A DNA stretch of 64,000 nt from Actinomadura rubteroloni (GCF_002911665.1 NZ_MTBP01000001.1:1302001-1366000), one strand, 5' to 3'. Positions 24,734-33,827 are shown, counted from the first letter of the stretch. A program made the numbers and translations. Notes: generated by a model not told the origin, from the letters alone.

Positions 24734-25351
24734 ATGATGAGATGCGCGAAGGTAGGTCGAACATTGCGCTCCCGGCGTGGTGTTGTTCGTATTGCGGTGT
24801 TGGTCGCGTGCGCCGCCTCGATACCGTTGTCGGCGGCCTGTGACCCGGCGACGACGACGATGGAGAAACGCAACCCCGGCGACGTGGGCAGGACGATGGT
24901 GGCGATCATCAAGGAGGTGGCGAACAATGTGCCGCGCGAGCCGGTGACGCGAGACCCGCAACCGTATTTCGGGTTCTGTGACACTGGTCTCGACAACCGC
25001 CGAAAGCGCGTTCCGCCGATGCCGGGCGATCCATGGCAGGTCGGCTTCAATGTCTACGACGCCACCGCAGGTCTGTATTATTCGGTGAAATCGCACGAAG
25101 AGTCCATGGCCGTGATCGGCACGCTTTATTATCGACTTGAGGGCGTCGGGGGGTGGAACCTGAAAAAGGACAGCAACGTCGGCGAAGTCGATGGCAAACG
25201 GTATGAGAGAGAGTCGCCGACGAATTTTCGTGGTGCGAAAAACGGGGTAGACGTTTCGGTCTCGGAGAACCCGGCCGGGCCGGCGGGTGCTCCCGGCTTC
25301 GTTGTCTCCATCAGGTTCGATGCCGGCTGCTACAAGCATCCCCGTGCATGA
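24734..25351 (+). CDS. Lipoprotein of unknown function, island member
   Basis: A 205-residue protein with an Arg-rich start, a hydrophobic core (about 19-34) and the lipobox LSAAC near residue 35, so it should be lipidated at the outer face of the membrane. The mature part has a FGFCDTG segment and ends with SIRFDAGCYKH. The next protein shares the same beginning-and-end pattern (CDEVE, VIVSSPCLRHP), so the two look paralogous. The ATG at 24734 lies about 30 nt after the hydrolase. An immunity or sensing role for the hydrolase is conceivable but not shown. Confidence 0.72.
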   Translation: MMRCAKVGRTLRSRRGVVRIAVLVACAASIPLSAACDPATTTMEKRNPGDVGRTMVAIIKEVANNVPREPVTRDPQPYFGFCDTGLDNRRKRVPPMPGDPWQVGFNVYDATAGLYYSVKSHEESMAVIGTLYYRLEGVGGWNLKKDSNVGEVDGKRYERESPTNFRGAKNGVDVSVSENPAGPAGAPGFVVSIRFDAGCYKHPRA

Positions 25352-25370
25352 CGGTGATCCGGAGGGCGGA

Positions 25371-25874
25371 ATGAGCGACGGCGACGGTGTGCGCACCGAG
25401 GATCCCGAGATCGCGGCGGAGAAGGTGGCCGCGTGCGCGCGGGACATCGCGGACGCGCTGAACGGCTACGGCGTGCTGGGAAAGGCGCCGGAAGACGTCA
25501 GTCCGCAGCCGTGCGACGAGGTCGAGGTCACCGATCCGGTCACCGGTCAGCCGGCCGAAGCGGCGTCCCGTCCGTGGTTCGTGGACTACAGCCCCTACGT
25601 GATGATGTACATCGACTACGCCGACCTGAAGACGCCGGACGACGTTCGCCCGGCCTTGGACCAGGTCGGCGCACGGTTGGCGGACGCGGGCTGGACGCCC
25701 CGGACGTCCGCCGGCGGCGCGGCCGACGCGAACGAGCTGGTGATCGAGGCTCCGGGCGGAGGCTACGGCGCGGTGATCGGCGGAATCGTGCTCGGTGGCG
25801 GACAGCCGAGAATCACGGTCATCGTCTCGTCGCCGTGCCTGCGGCACCCCGGCGAAACACCGCAAGAACTCTGA
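25371..25874 (+). CDS. Hypothetical protein related to the preceding lipoprotein
   Basis: A 167-residue, acidic, soluble protein with no signal peptide from the ATG at 25371 (ribosome site GGAGGGCGGA). It shares with the upstream lipoprotein a central aromatic strand (RPWFVDYSPYVMMYIDY) and a C-terminal VIVSSPCLRHP that matches SIRFDAGCYKHP. It lies 19 nt after that gene, so it is the last gene of the island. It could be a cytosolic paralogue or a copy that has lost its signal peptide. Function unknown. Confidence 0.7.
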   Translation: MSDGDGVRTEDPEIAAEKVAACARDIADALNGYGVLGKAPEDVSPQPCDEVEVTDPVTGQPAEAASRPWFVDYSPYVMMYIDYADLKTPDDVRPALDQVGARLADAGWTPRTSAGGAADANELVIEAPGGGYGAVIGGIVLGGGQPRITVIVSSPCLRHPGETPQEL

Positions 25875-25953
25875 CCATGGGCCCGGCGCGCACCTCGCAC
25901 CCAGGCGGATATTGGGGAGACAAGGGGGTTGGGGGTTGGGGATACTTGTGGGT

Positions 25954-26379
25954 ATGGCGGGTGATGTTCGTGTGCGCGGCTCGGTCTTGATTCCGGAGAC
26001 CGAGCTGAGCTGGCGTTTCTCGCGGTCTTCGGGGCCGGGCGGGCAGCATGTGAACACCAGTGCCACGGCTGTTGAGTTGTCGTTCGATGTGGCCAACTCG
26101 CCGTCGCTGCCCGAGCCGTTGCGGCAGCGGGCGCTGGAACGGCTCGCCGGACGGCTGGTGCGGGGCGTGCTCACCATTCGCGCCGAGGAGTACCGGTCGC
26201 AGCTCCGCAATCGGGACGCGGCCAAGGCGCGGCTCGCCGCCGTCCTCGGTGACGCGATCGCCCCGCCGCCGAAGAAGCGCATTCCGAAGAAGATCCCGCG
26301 CGGCCTCAATGAGCGCCGGCTGGAGAACAAGAAGCGCCGGTCCGACGTCAAGAAGCAGCGGTCCGTCCGCTGGAAGTGA
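25954..26379 (+). CDS. arfB: ArfB-type ribosome-rescue peptidyl-tRNA hydrolase
   Basis: A 141-residue class-I release-factor-like protein. The GPGGQHVNT motif (about residues 26-34) carries the GGQ that hydrolyses peptidyl-tRNA on stalled ribosomes. The basic tail (KKRIPKKIPRGLNERRLENKKRR) matches the ArfB/YaeJ extension that occupies the empty mRNA channel. No stop-codon recognition domain is present, as expected. The ATG at 25954 gives the family-typical length. It converges with the DivIVA-like gene across a hairpin. Confidence 0.92.
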   Translation: MAGDVRVRGSVLIPETELSWRFSRSSGPGGQHVNTSATAVELSFDVANSPSLPEPLRQRALERLAGRLVRGVLTIRAEEYRSQLRNRDAAKARLAAVLGDAIAPPPKKRIPKKIPRGLNERRLENKKRRSDVKKQRSVRWK

Positions 26380-26442
26380 CGCGTCGGCCGACGCGGAGGG
26401 CCTCGCCCGCCAGGTGACGGCCTTCGGCGGCTGACGGGCTGA

Positions 26443-26482
26443 ACGGACGGCCCGGACCGCGTGGCGCGGCCGGACCGTCCGT
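26443..26482. terminator. Bidirectional hairpin between arfB and the DivIVA-like gene
   Basis: Arms starting ACGGACGG (26443) and ending CCGTCCGT (26482) pair through most of about 18 bp with small bulges around a TGG loop. Confidence 0.55.
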
Positions 26483-26486
26483 GGTG

Positions 26487-27461
26487 TCAGGCTCCGTCGG
26501 CGGGGCGGTGCTGCGGCCCGTCGGCGTCGGCCTCCGGACGGGACGGGGCGGCCGGCGGCGTCTTGGCCTGCGCGACGGCGGGGGCCGGCGCGTCGGTCAC
26601 GGTGGCGTCCGGGTCCGGACGGGACGGGGCGGGCTGCGCCGCGGCGGGAACCGGCGACGCGGGGACGGGAGCGGCGGCCGGACGCGCCGCCGGAACCGCG
26701 GCGTGCTTGGCCGCCGGGGCGGGAGCGGCGGCGGGCTGCGCGGGGGCCTTGCGGGGGATCGGCTGCTTGACGGCGTCCTCGACCATCTTCTCCAGCGGCC
26801 CCGCCTCGTTCTCCGCCGTCAGCAGCCGGTGCAGCGTCTCGCTGATCTCGGTGAGCCGCTGGAGCGCCTGCGTGTGGTTGCGGGTGAGCTGGGTGAGCCG
26901 CTGCGTGGCGCCGTCGTTGATCACGCTGGCCCGCCGCTCGGCGGACGTCAGCGTGCGCTCGGCCTCCAGCCGCGCCGTGGTGACGGTCTGCTCGGCCTCG
27001 GTCTTGGCCGACGTCAGGACGCTGTCGGCCTCCTTCTTCGCCGACGCGAGGACCTGCTCGGCCTTCTCCCGGGCCTGGCCGAGGTCGCGCTCGGCGTGCG
27101 AGCGGGCGTCGTCGATGATGCGCTGGGACTCGCGCTCGGCGTCGTCGCGGATCTGCTCGCCCTTGGCCTTGGCCTCGGCGACCTTGTCCTTGGCCTCGTC
27201 CTCGGCCAGGTTGATGATCTGCTTGAGCCGGTCGCTCAGGTCGTCGCCGGTGGGCTTGCGGGCCTCGCGCACCTCGGCCATCTCGCGGCGGACGCTCTCG
27301 ACCTCGCTGAGCGCGCGGGCGAGCCGGACCTCCTGCTCGCGCAGCTTGCTCTGGCAACGTGCGATGTATTCGTCGACATGGCGGCGGTTGTAGCCGCGCA
27401 TGACGATCTCGAAGTTCTCCTCGCGCTGGAGGTTCGGCAGGATTTCCGCTTCGTTGCTCAT
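26487..27461 (-). CDS. DivIVA-like coiled-coil protein
   Basis: A 324-residue protein. Residues 14-35 (ENFEIVMRGYNRRHVDEYIARC) match the membrane-binding N-terminal module of DivIVA/Wag31. Residues 35-215 form a long coiled coil rich in Glu, Ala and Lys, with repeats of the type AEAKAKGEQIRDDAERESQ. The tail (about 225-324) is Ala/Pro-rich and disordered. The ATG at 27461 is chosen because homology starts a few residues later; the upstream in-frame extension is not protein-like. It may organise polar growth or division as a second, non-essential DivIVA paralogue. Confidence 0.85.
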   Translation of the reverse strand: MSNEAEILPNLQREENFEIVMRGYNRRHVDEYIARCQSKLREQEVRLARALSEVESVRREMAEVREARKPTGDDLSDRLKQIINLAEDEAKDKVAEAKAKGEQIRDDAERESQRIIDDARSHAERDLGQAREKAEQVLASAKKEADSVLTSAKTEAEQTVTTARLEAERTLTSAERRASVINDGATQRLTQLTRNHTQALQRLTEISETLHRLLTAENEAGPLEKMVEDAVKQPIPRKAPAQPAAAPAPAAKHAAVPAARPAAAPVPASPVPAAAQPAPSRPDPDATVTDAPAPAVAQAKTPPAAPSRPEADADGPQHRPADGA

Positions 27462-27754
27462 GATGCCTTGGGGGTCGTCGGCGGGGTGGCCCCGCCGGGG
27501 TTCGGTTGCGGTCCTCGCCGCCCCGCCTGCGATCCGGGCCGTCCCGGCGGGACGGACGCCACGTGAGAGAACGGCACCTTCGACCTTGTCCGGTCCGCCC
27601 CTGTTCGCGCAACCGGAACATCCTTCTTGCTGCCGCTTCTTCATCTGGGACGAGTCCACAAACTATCGAATTTCCGTAGATCTCGCCGGGTTCCCGGGAC
27701 GAGAGGCGCCCTCCGGCGGTATGGGCCGGGCGGCCGAGTCCTACGATCGCGCCC

Positions 27755-28279
27755 ATGAGCAGCTATGTGGGATCGCTGGACGAGCACACGCCCGACATCC
27801 ATCCGGAGGCGTGGATCGCGCCGGGCGCCGTCGTGGTCGGCCGGGTGCGGCTCGGACGGCGCGCGAACGTCTGGTACGGCTCGGTGCTGCGCGGGGACGA
27901 CGAGGAGATCGTCGTCGGCGACGAGGTCAACATCCAGGATCTGAGCTGCCTGCACGCCGATCCGGGGATGCCCGCCGTCCTGGAGGACCGCGTCAGCCTC
28001 GGCCACAAGGCGATGGTCCACGGCGCGCACGTGGAGACCGGCGCGCTGATCGGCATCGGCGCGATCGTGCTGAACGGCGCCCGGATCGGGGCGCACACGC
28101 TGGTCGCGGCGGGCGCGCTGGTGACGCCGGGCAAGCAGATGCCGTCCGGGGTGCTGGTGGCCGGGGCGCCGGCGAAGGTCGTCCGCGAACTGACCGACGA
28201 CGACCGTCTCGTCCTGGAGTACACGCCGAAGGTCTACATGGAGAAGGCGGAACGGCACGCGCGGGCCGACTGGCGCTGA
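27755..28279 (+). CDS. Gamma-type carbonic anhydrase family protein (hexapeptide repeat)
   Basis: A 174-residue left-handed beta-helix protein. The PEAWIAPGAVVVGRVRLGRRANVWYGSVLRGD start and the repeated I/V-G-x4 hexapeptides are typical. The zinc-ligand histidines can be seen in CLHADPG, LGHKAMVHGAHV, and the length fits. Members hydrate CO2 or act as PaaY-type acyl-CoA thioesterases; sequence alone does not separate these. Monocistronic; it is followed about 40 nt later by the EccA-like gene. Confidence 0.9.
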   Translation: MSSYVGSLDEHTPDIHPEAWIAPGAVVVGRVRLGRRANVWYGSVLRGDDEEIVVGDEVNIQDLSCLHADPGMPAVLEDRVSLGHKAMVHGAHVETGALIGIGAIVLNGARIGAHTLVAAGALVTPGKQMPSGVLVAGAPAKVVRELTDDDRLVLEYTPKVYMEKAERHARADWR

Positions 28280-28318
28280 CGTAACTGGGCAAGTCCGGCG
28301 TCTGGCACCATTGGCCGC

Positions 28319-31300
28319 GTGGTGTGGGGACCGGGCTATGGCAGTGCTCCGCCGCCCAGCCCCCGTGCGGGGGACGATCCGTTCGCGGCGGCCGAGCGCG
28401 ACACGCGCGCGATGGTGGCCGCCCAGTGGTGGCCGGGGGCGGCGCCGCAGCAGCGCCAGCACGCGATCGCGGGGCGCGTCCTCGTGCTGCCCGACGGGAC
28501 GTGCTGGCTGTTCGGCGCGTGGGCGCGCTGGTACCGGCTGCACCCGTCCGACGGCCAGTGGTACCTGTGCCCGCCGCCGCGCTCGCCCGTCGCGCGGGCC
28601 GGGGCGCGGCCGGTGCAGCAGGGGCAGATCGCGCCGCTGCCCGCGCACGTCGTGCCCGCCGGTCCGGACTTCTCCTACGAGCCGCCGGTGTCGCGGCCGT
28701 TCCTCGGCACCGGGTTCCCGTCCGACCTGACGTCGCAGGTGCGCGCGACGGTCGAGTCCGCCGCGACGCTGCCCGCCGCCGACTACCCGCACTGGTGGCC
28801 GGAGTTCTCGTCGCAGGTCCCGTCCACGGTGGTCGTGGCGTGGGGCGTGCTGATGTGGTGCGCGACGGCGCCGGTGTACGACGCGCGCCTGGACGGGCAG
28901 ATGCTCGACCTGTGGGCCCCCTACCGCGCCAAGCCGCTGCGGAAGGTGGACGGCCCGCGCTGGCTGACCCCGCCGACGCTGGAGTCCCTGGTCGCGCTGT
29001 ACGCCGAGCGGCTGCGCGCCAGCCGGGTGGACGCGGCCGTCGTCGTGCTGCGGACGATGTGGGCGGTCGCGAGCGCGCTGCGCGAGGACGCGCGGTTCCA
29101 GGTCCGGGCGGACGCCCTGCTGGAGATCCTCGGCTCCACGCTCAGCAACCCGACCGTGGATTACGGGGCGCTGCCCTACGGAGACCAGGCGATCGTCCAG
29201 CAGTGGCTGACGCGCTGCCCGCCGCACCTGGTGCCGTCGCTGCGCAGCGAGGGCTCCCCGGGGGACGGGTTCCGGCACGCGTTCTACTCCCTCGCCGAGA
29301 CGCTGACCGACCACGCGGGCGACCCGTCCGACCCGGCGTTCATCGAACCGCGCCTGATCGCGGCGGCGCTGCTCGCGGCGGACCTGTCGGTCGTGCGCGG
29401 CGACATGGCGGCGACGATCGTCCCGTGGCTGGACCCGGAGGTCCGGTACACGGTGCAGGCCGTGCTGAACCAGACCGGCCACCCGCTGCGCCGCCTCTGG
29501 CCGGACGACCTGCGCCTCGCCGAACCCCTCGCGTCGGCGGTGCGGCGCGGCGGCCGGGACCGCGAGGAGGCGCTGCTCGCCGCCGCCTACGAACTGGACC
29601 TCGCGTGGTGCCGGCTCGCGGGGATGCCCGCCCGGCCGCGCGGCTTCCCCGTCCCGACGGCGATCATCGCGGGGCTCGTCGGCCGCGACCGCGCCCGCGC
29701 GACGGCCCGCACCGGCACCGTGAGCCCGCCCGCTGCGCCGCAGCCGCCCCAGCCGCCGCAGAGCGCGCAGTCGCAGCCGGGCTTCGCGCCGGGCGCGCCC
29801 GCGGCGGCGCCCGCGCAGCCGGACCGTCCGTTCGTGCAGCCGCCCGTCGCCGCGCAGGACCAGGCGGCGCACCAGCAGCCCGCCTACCCGGCCGCCGCGA
29901 GCCCGGACGACCGTCCCGGCGCCTACGCGCCGCCCGCCGCGAGCCCGTCCGACGCCGCGCCGCACGACGGCGACCCGGCCGGCTTCCTCCCGCCCTACAC
30001 GGCCCTCGGCTTCGGCCGCCCCGGCACCCCCGCCGGTTCGCCGCAACCGGGGATGCCCGGTTCCGGCCCGCCCGGCGGCGCGCCTGGTCACGGCGGGCCA
30101 CAGCCCGGCGTCGGTTCGCCGCAACCCGGGATCCCCGGCGGCGGTGCTCCGCAGGGAGCGCCCGGCGCTGACGTGCCCGGTTTCGGTTCGCCTCAGCCCG
30201 GGGTGCCCGGCGGCCTCCCGCATGGTGCGCCCGGTCACGGTGGATCGCAGCCCGGCGCGGGCGCGCCCGGCGTCGGTTCGCCGCAGCCTGGTCAGCCACG
30301 TCCGGACGGGGAGCAGCAGGGTTGGGGGCAGGACGGTGACGGGGACGTCGTCCCGCCGTACACCGCGCTCGGTTATGCCCCGGCGGGGTCGCCGCAGCAG
30401 GAGCCCGAGCCGTTGACGCGGCGTCCGTCCGAGCCGCAGCGGGTGCCGCGCCCGCCGATGCCGCCCGCCGCGAACCGGCAGCCGCCGGGCACGGCCGTGG
30501 ACGAGCCGTTCGACGTCGAGGGGACGCGGGTGGACGGCCCGCCCGCCCGCAAGGCGCCGCAGGGGCCGCCGCGCACGCGCGTCCTGTCGGACGTCGAAGA
30601 CACCGCGCCCGACCCCGAGCCCGCTCCGCCCACGACCCGCCAGCCTCCGCCGGGCACGCGGATCATGTCCGAGACGATGGTCGGGAACTTCGACTTCCTC
30701 GACGACACGCCCGCGCCCGCGACGCCCGTCGAGAAGATCCCGCCGCCGAGCGACCGCAGCGAGCGCCGCGTGGTCGAGCGGTTCGGCATCGGGTTCATGT
30801 CCGGCCCGGAGGACGCCGCCGTGCTGCTCGGCGAGGTCGGGGAGCGGATCGCGGCGTGGAACGGCCTGCCCGGCGAGGTCGCCGAGGAGACGCGGGTGGA
30901 CGGGAGCCCGCAGACGGGCGTGCCGAGCGTCCTGCTCGTCGGGTCGCCGCACACCGGGCAGCGGCGGCTGGCGCGGCTGATCGCGCTGACGATGGCCGAC
31001 GCGGGCCTCGGCGACGGCGCGTTGCGCGCCCATGAGGCCGAGGACGTCCGGGACGCGCCGCCCGACCGGCTCGCGGCGCTGCTGACCGGCACCGGCCCGG
31101 CCGTGCTGTTCGAGCGGTTCGACGCGGCGGTCGCCGGGTCGTCCGATCCGGCGGGCGCGGCGGCGGCGGTGCGGCGCGCCCGGCGCGACCCGGCGAACGC
31201 GACGCCGCTGGTGGCGACCTGCGACCCGCGCGCCTACCAGCGGCTCAAGCAGGACTACCCGGGTCTGACCGAGGCGTTCCGCGTCTACCGGCTGCCCGAC

Positions 31301-32353
31301 TTCACGGGTGTCGATAACCGGATGATGCTGCTGCACGTCCTCGCCGACGAGCGGCGCGTCACGGTCGGCGCGGACGCGCTGGAGGCGGCCCGCGCCGATC
31401 TCGGCCGGCTGCGCGGCCCCGGCGACCTCGTCAACGCGCGGCTGGTCGAGGCGTACCTGGACCAGGCGTGCCGCCGCCATCTGGAGCGTGCCGGGGCGTC
31501 CCGGGACCGGCTGGTGCTGAGCGCGCAGGACCTCGCGGGCGTCGCCGAGAGCATCGAGCCCGCGCTGCGCCCGCCCGGCGACATCGGCGGCTACCTGTCC
31601 CGGCTGGACGCGCTGACGGGCCTCACGGAGGTCAAGGAGGCCGTCCGGGAGCTGGTGGAGCACGCGGAACTGACGGCCGAGCGGCTGCGGCACGGCGTCG
31701 GCGCCAAGGAGCCGCTGCACCTGCTGTTCACCGGCCCGCCGGGGACGGGCAAGACGACGGTGGCGGGCCTGCTCGGCGGGATCTACGCGGCGTTCGGGCT
31801 GCTGGCGTCGGGGCACGTGGTGGCGTGCCGCCCGGTCCATCTGGCGGGACGCGACCGCGCCGACACCGAGTCCCGCGTGGCGGCGATGGTCGAGCAGGCG
31901 CTCGGCGGCGTGCTCGTCGTGCAGGAGGCGGACCGGCTCGACCGCGCGCCCGCCGTCGTGGACGAGCTGCGCGCCGCCCTCCACACCCACGGCGACCGGT
32001 TCATGCTGGTCTGCACGGGCCCGTCGGCGGAGATGGACGGGTTCCTCGCCGGAAACCCGGTGTTCCGCGGCGAGTTCGGACGGCTGATGACGTTCGAGGG
32101 CATGGGCGACCGCGACCTCGTCCGCCTCTTCCAGGACTACGCCGAGCGCGACCTGTACGTCCTGGACGAGGAACTGCGCGCCGAACTGCTCACGCGCTTC
32201 GAGACGCTGCGCGGCGACCCGGCCTTCGCCTACGCGCGGACGGTCCGGACGCTGTTCGAGCAGACCGTCGCGCGGCAGGCGGCGCGGCTGGCGGGCGCGG
32301 ACGTGACGGCGGCGACCGTGGCGCGGCTGACGGCGTCCGACCTGCCGTACTGA
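28319..32353 (+). CDS. Giant EccA-like AAA+ ATPase
   Basis: A 1344-residue cytosolic protein. Residues 1-450 form an uncharacterised helical region with Trp-rich segments (AQWWPGAAPQQRQHAI). Residues about 466-720 are low-complexity Pro/Gly/Gln with GSPQPGxPGG repeats. A first P-loop-like domain (about 870) is degenerate: GSPHTGQRR replaces GKS/T. The C-terminal CbxX/CfqX-type AAA+ domain has Walker A GPPGTGKTT at about 1139-1147 and Walker B VLVVQEADRL at about 1198. The domain matches EccA, a cytosolic ATPase of T7SS, but EccA is about 570 residues. GTG start; the ribosome site is poor, so the start is uncertain. Confidence 0.82.
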   Translation: MVWGPGYGSAPPPSPRAGDDPFAAAERDTRAMVAAQWWPGAAPQQRQHAIAGRVLVLPDGTCWLFGAWARWYRLHPSDGQWYLCPPPRSPVARAGARPVQQGQIAPLPAHVVPAGPDFSYEPPVSRPFLGTGFPSDLTSQVRATVESAATLPAADYPHWWPEFSSQVPSTVVVAWGVLMWCATAPVYDARLDGQMLDLWAPYRAKPLRKVDGPRWLTPPTLESLVALYAERLRASRVDAAVVVLRTMWAVASALREDARFQVRADALLEILGSTLSNPTVDYGALPYGDQAIVQQWLTRCPPHLVPSLRSEGSPGDGFRHAFYSLAETLTDHAGDPSDPAFIEPRLIAAALLAADLSVVRGDMAATIVPWLDPEVRYTVQAVLNQTGHPLRRLWPDDLRLAEPLASAVRRGGRDREEALLAAAYELDLAWCRLAGMPARPRGFPVPTAIIAGLVGRDRARATARTGTVSPPAAPQPPQPPQSAQSQPGFAPGAPAAAPAQPDRPFVQPPVAAQDQAAHQQPAYPAAASPDDRPGAYAPPAASPSDAAPHDGDPAGFLPPYTALGFGRPGTPAGSPQPGMPGSGPPGGAPGHGGPQPGVGSPQPGIPGGGAPQGAPGADVPGFGSPQPGVPGGLPHGAPGHGGSQPGAGAPGVGSPQPGQPRPDGEQQGWGQDGDGDVVPPYTALGYAPAGSPQQEPEPLTRRPSEPQRVPRPPMPPAANRQPPGTAVDEPFDVEGTRVDGPPARKAPQGPPRTRVLSDVEDTAPDPEPAPPTTRQPPPGTRIMSETMVGNFDFLDDTPAPATPVEKIPPPSDRSERRVVERFGIGFMSGPEDAAVLLGEVGERIAAWNGLPGEVAEETRVDGSPQTGVPSVLLVGSPHTGQRRLARLIALTMADAGLGDGALRAHEAEDVRDAPPDRLAALLTGTGPAVLFERFDAAVAGSSDPAGAAAAVRRARRDPANATPLVATCDPRAYQRLKQDYPGLTEAFRVYRLPDFTGVDNRMMLLHVLADERRVTVGADALEAARADLGRLRGPGDLVNARLVEAYLDQACRRHLERAGASRDRLVLSAQDLAGVAESIEPALRPPGDIGGYLSRLDALTGLTEVKEAVRELVEHAELTAERLRHGVGAKEPLHLLFTGPPGTGKTTVAGLLGGIYAAFGLLASGHVVACRPVHLAGRDRADTESRVAAMVEQALGGVLVVQEADRLDRAPAVVDELRAALHTHGDRFMLVCTGPSAEMDGFLAGNPVFRGEFGRLMTFEGMGDRDLVRLFQDYAERDLYVLDEELRAELLTRFETLRGDPAFAYARTVRTLFEQTVARQAARLAGADVTAATVARLTASDLPY

Positions 32354-32480
32354 CCGGGTGGCGAAATGCCCGTCTCGCGTGGTCCGTCCGGGCCGGTGCG
32401 GGACCACCTCGGCGGATCATGGGCGCGGTGACCCTGGAATGGCCCTCATGGGCCATGTGCCCGAAGTGAACCGGCGCGTA

Positions 32481-32512
32481 GCCTAACCAACGGACAGTGG
32501 GCAAGGTTAGGC
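32481..32512. promoter_or_regulatory. Inverted repeat upstream of small ORF, iron-box-like arms
   Basis: GCCTAACC (32481-32488) and GGTTAGGC (32505-32512) are perfect 8-bp inverted arms separated by 16 nt. Each arm resembles half of a DtxR/IdeR box (TTAGGTTAGGCTAACCTAA), but the two halves are not joined, so iron control is only a possibility. Confidence 0.3.
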
Positions 32513-32540
32513 ATTCAACGGCCCCTTGGAGGTGGACGCG

Positions 32541-32726
32541 ATGCGCCGGGAGAATCTCGATCTGCGCGTCCACGACCGCGTCGCGCTGGACGAGATCGAC
32601 CTGTACGCCGAGATCCTGAGCGCGGTGGCGGCGGCCGACGAGCCGCTGACCCTCGCGCAGATCGACTCGGCGCTCGGCGTCGCGTCCCGCGGGCACGGTC
32701 GTCGCGAACTGACGTGCCAGGACTAG
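32541..32726 (+). CDS. Small conserved-type hypothetical protein
   Basis: A 61-residue, acidic, probably helical protein (RVHDRVALDEIDLYAEILSAV) with a basic, Cys-containing tail. The ATG at 32541 follows a strong GGAGGTGG, and a strong terminator follows at 32772, so this is a complete single-gene unit. I do not recognise a characterised family. Its organisation (own inverted-repeat promoter region, own terminator) suggests a regulated small protein. Confidence 0.65.
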   Translation: MRRENLDLRVHDRVALDEIDLYAEILSAVAAADEPLTLAQIDSALGVASRGHGRRELTCQD

Positions 32727-32771
32727 CGAACACCCGAAGAGAGCCGCGGGTCGCCCCGCACCGAATCTCTG

Positions 32772-32810
32772 GAGCCGGACCGCCGCCGGGGCGGTCCGGC
32801 TCTCTTTTTT
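32772..32810 (+). terminator. Strong Rho-independent terminator
   Basis: Arms GAGCCGGACCGC (32772-32783) and GCGGTCCGGCTC (32791-32802), followed by TCTTTTTT. Confidence 0.9.
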
Positions 32811-33209
32811 CTCCCCCGCGGCCTGAATCGGCCGTGACCCTCTCGTGACCGCCCGTCGGTTGACGCATTCGCGCGTTCGTGATCAGGGTGCCGCCGAATG
32901 CCTTGTTATCAATCTCACTGCTGAGCGTTCCGCCGGGACGGTGACGTCACCGGCGTCCACGCCCGTCCAGGTGGGGCGTGCGGGCGGACGCGAACGGGGC
33001 GCGGGACGGCCGAATCCGCCCCGGACGGCCGTCCCGGACGAGTACCGCGCGTCGGAAAGACAATCCAACGCCGTGTGCGGTACGTGATCTAGGGCACTCT
33101 AAGGGGGAGAGGTCGGTGGACACCGGTCGAAGCTAGGGCAAAGGTTCTTTTTACGGCTGGTAGCGCCTACGATCCTCTGCGGACTGTTCCGGCACTTCAG
33201 GAGAACGAC
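32811..33209. other. Intergenic region upstream of the phosphate-transport operon
   Basis: No supported gene. The segment around 32880-32930 is A/T-richer. A TACGAT -10-like element lies about 40 nt before the DUF47 start. No PHO-box pair is seen here, unlike in front of pstS. Confidence 0.4.
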
Positions 33210-33827
33210 GTGCGCTTGCGTCTCACGCCGCGTGAGGACAGCTTCTACGACATGTTCGCCGACTCGGCGAACAACCTGGTCACCGGCGCCAGGCTGCTCG
33301 TGGAGCTCATCAGCGACGGCGCCGACCGTGCGGCGATCGCGGAGAAGCTGCGCGCCTGCGAACACGCGGGCGACGAGGCGACCCACGCGATCATGCGACG
33401 GCTCAACGAAACGTTCATCACGCCGTTCGACCGCGAGGACATCTACCAGCTCGCCTCGTCGATCGACGACGTCATGGACGAGATGGAGGAGGCGGCCGAC
33501 CTCGTCGTCCTCTACAAGATCGAGGAGTTCCCCAAGGGCGTCATCCACATGGTGGAGGTCCTGGAGCGCGCCGCCGAGCTGACGGCCGAGGCGATGCCGC
33601 GGCTGCGCTCGATGAAGGAGCTGAACGAGTACTGGATCGAGATCAACCGCCTGGAGAACCAGGGCGACCAGGTGTACCGGAAGCTGCTGGCGCACCTGTT
33701 CGGCGGCGAGTACGACACGCTGACCGTCCTGAAGCTCAAGGAGGTCATCGACCGCCTGGAGGACGCGGCCGACGCGTTCGAGAAGGTCGCCAACATCGTC
33801 GAGACCATCGCGGTCAAGGAGTCATGA
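33210..33827 (+). CDS. DUF47/PhoU-like phosphate transport regulator
   Basis: A 205-residue, all-helical PhoU-like protein (DUF47). The metal-binding-type acidic segments FITPFDREDIYQLASSIDDVMDEMEEA and NRLENQGDQVYRKLL match the family. DUF47 proteins are regularly encoded directly upstream of Pit-type transporters and are thought to control them, for example Sinorhizobium OrfA-Pit. GTG start at 33210, with AGGAG upstream. The stop overlaps the ATG of a small repeat-encoded frame that separates it from pitA. Confidence 0.92.
   Translation: MRLRLTPREDSFYDMFADSANNLVTGARLLVELISDGADRAAIAEKLRACEHAGDEATHAIMRRLNETFITPFDREDIYQLASSIDDVMDEMEEAADLVVLYKIEEFPKGVIHMVEVLERAAELTAEAMPRLRSMKELNEYWIEINRLENQGDQVYRKLLAHLFGGEYDTLTVLKLKEVIDRLEDAADAFEKVANIVETIAVKES

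Noticed and set aside
27641..32407. 1588-codon open frame on the minus strand opposite the EccA-like gene
   Set aside because: Arg/His/Gly-rich translation with no domains; it is the mirror frame of a very GC-rich gene, whose own frame has clear motifs.
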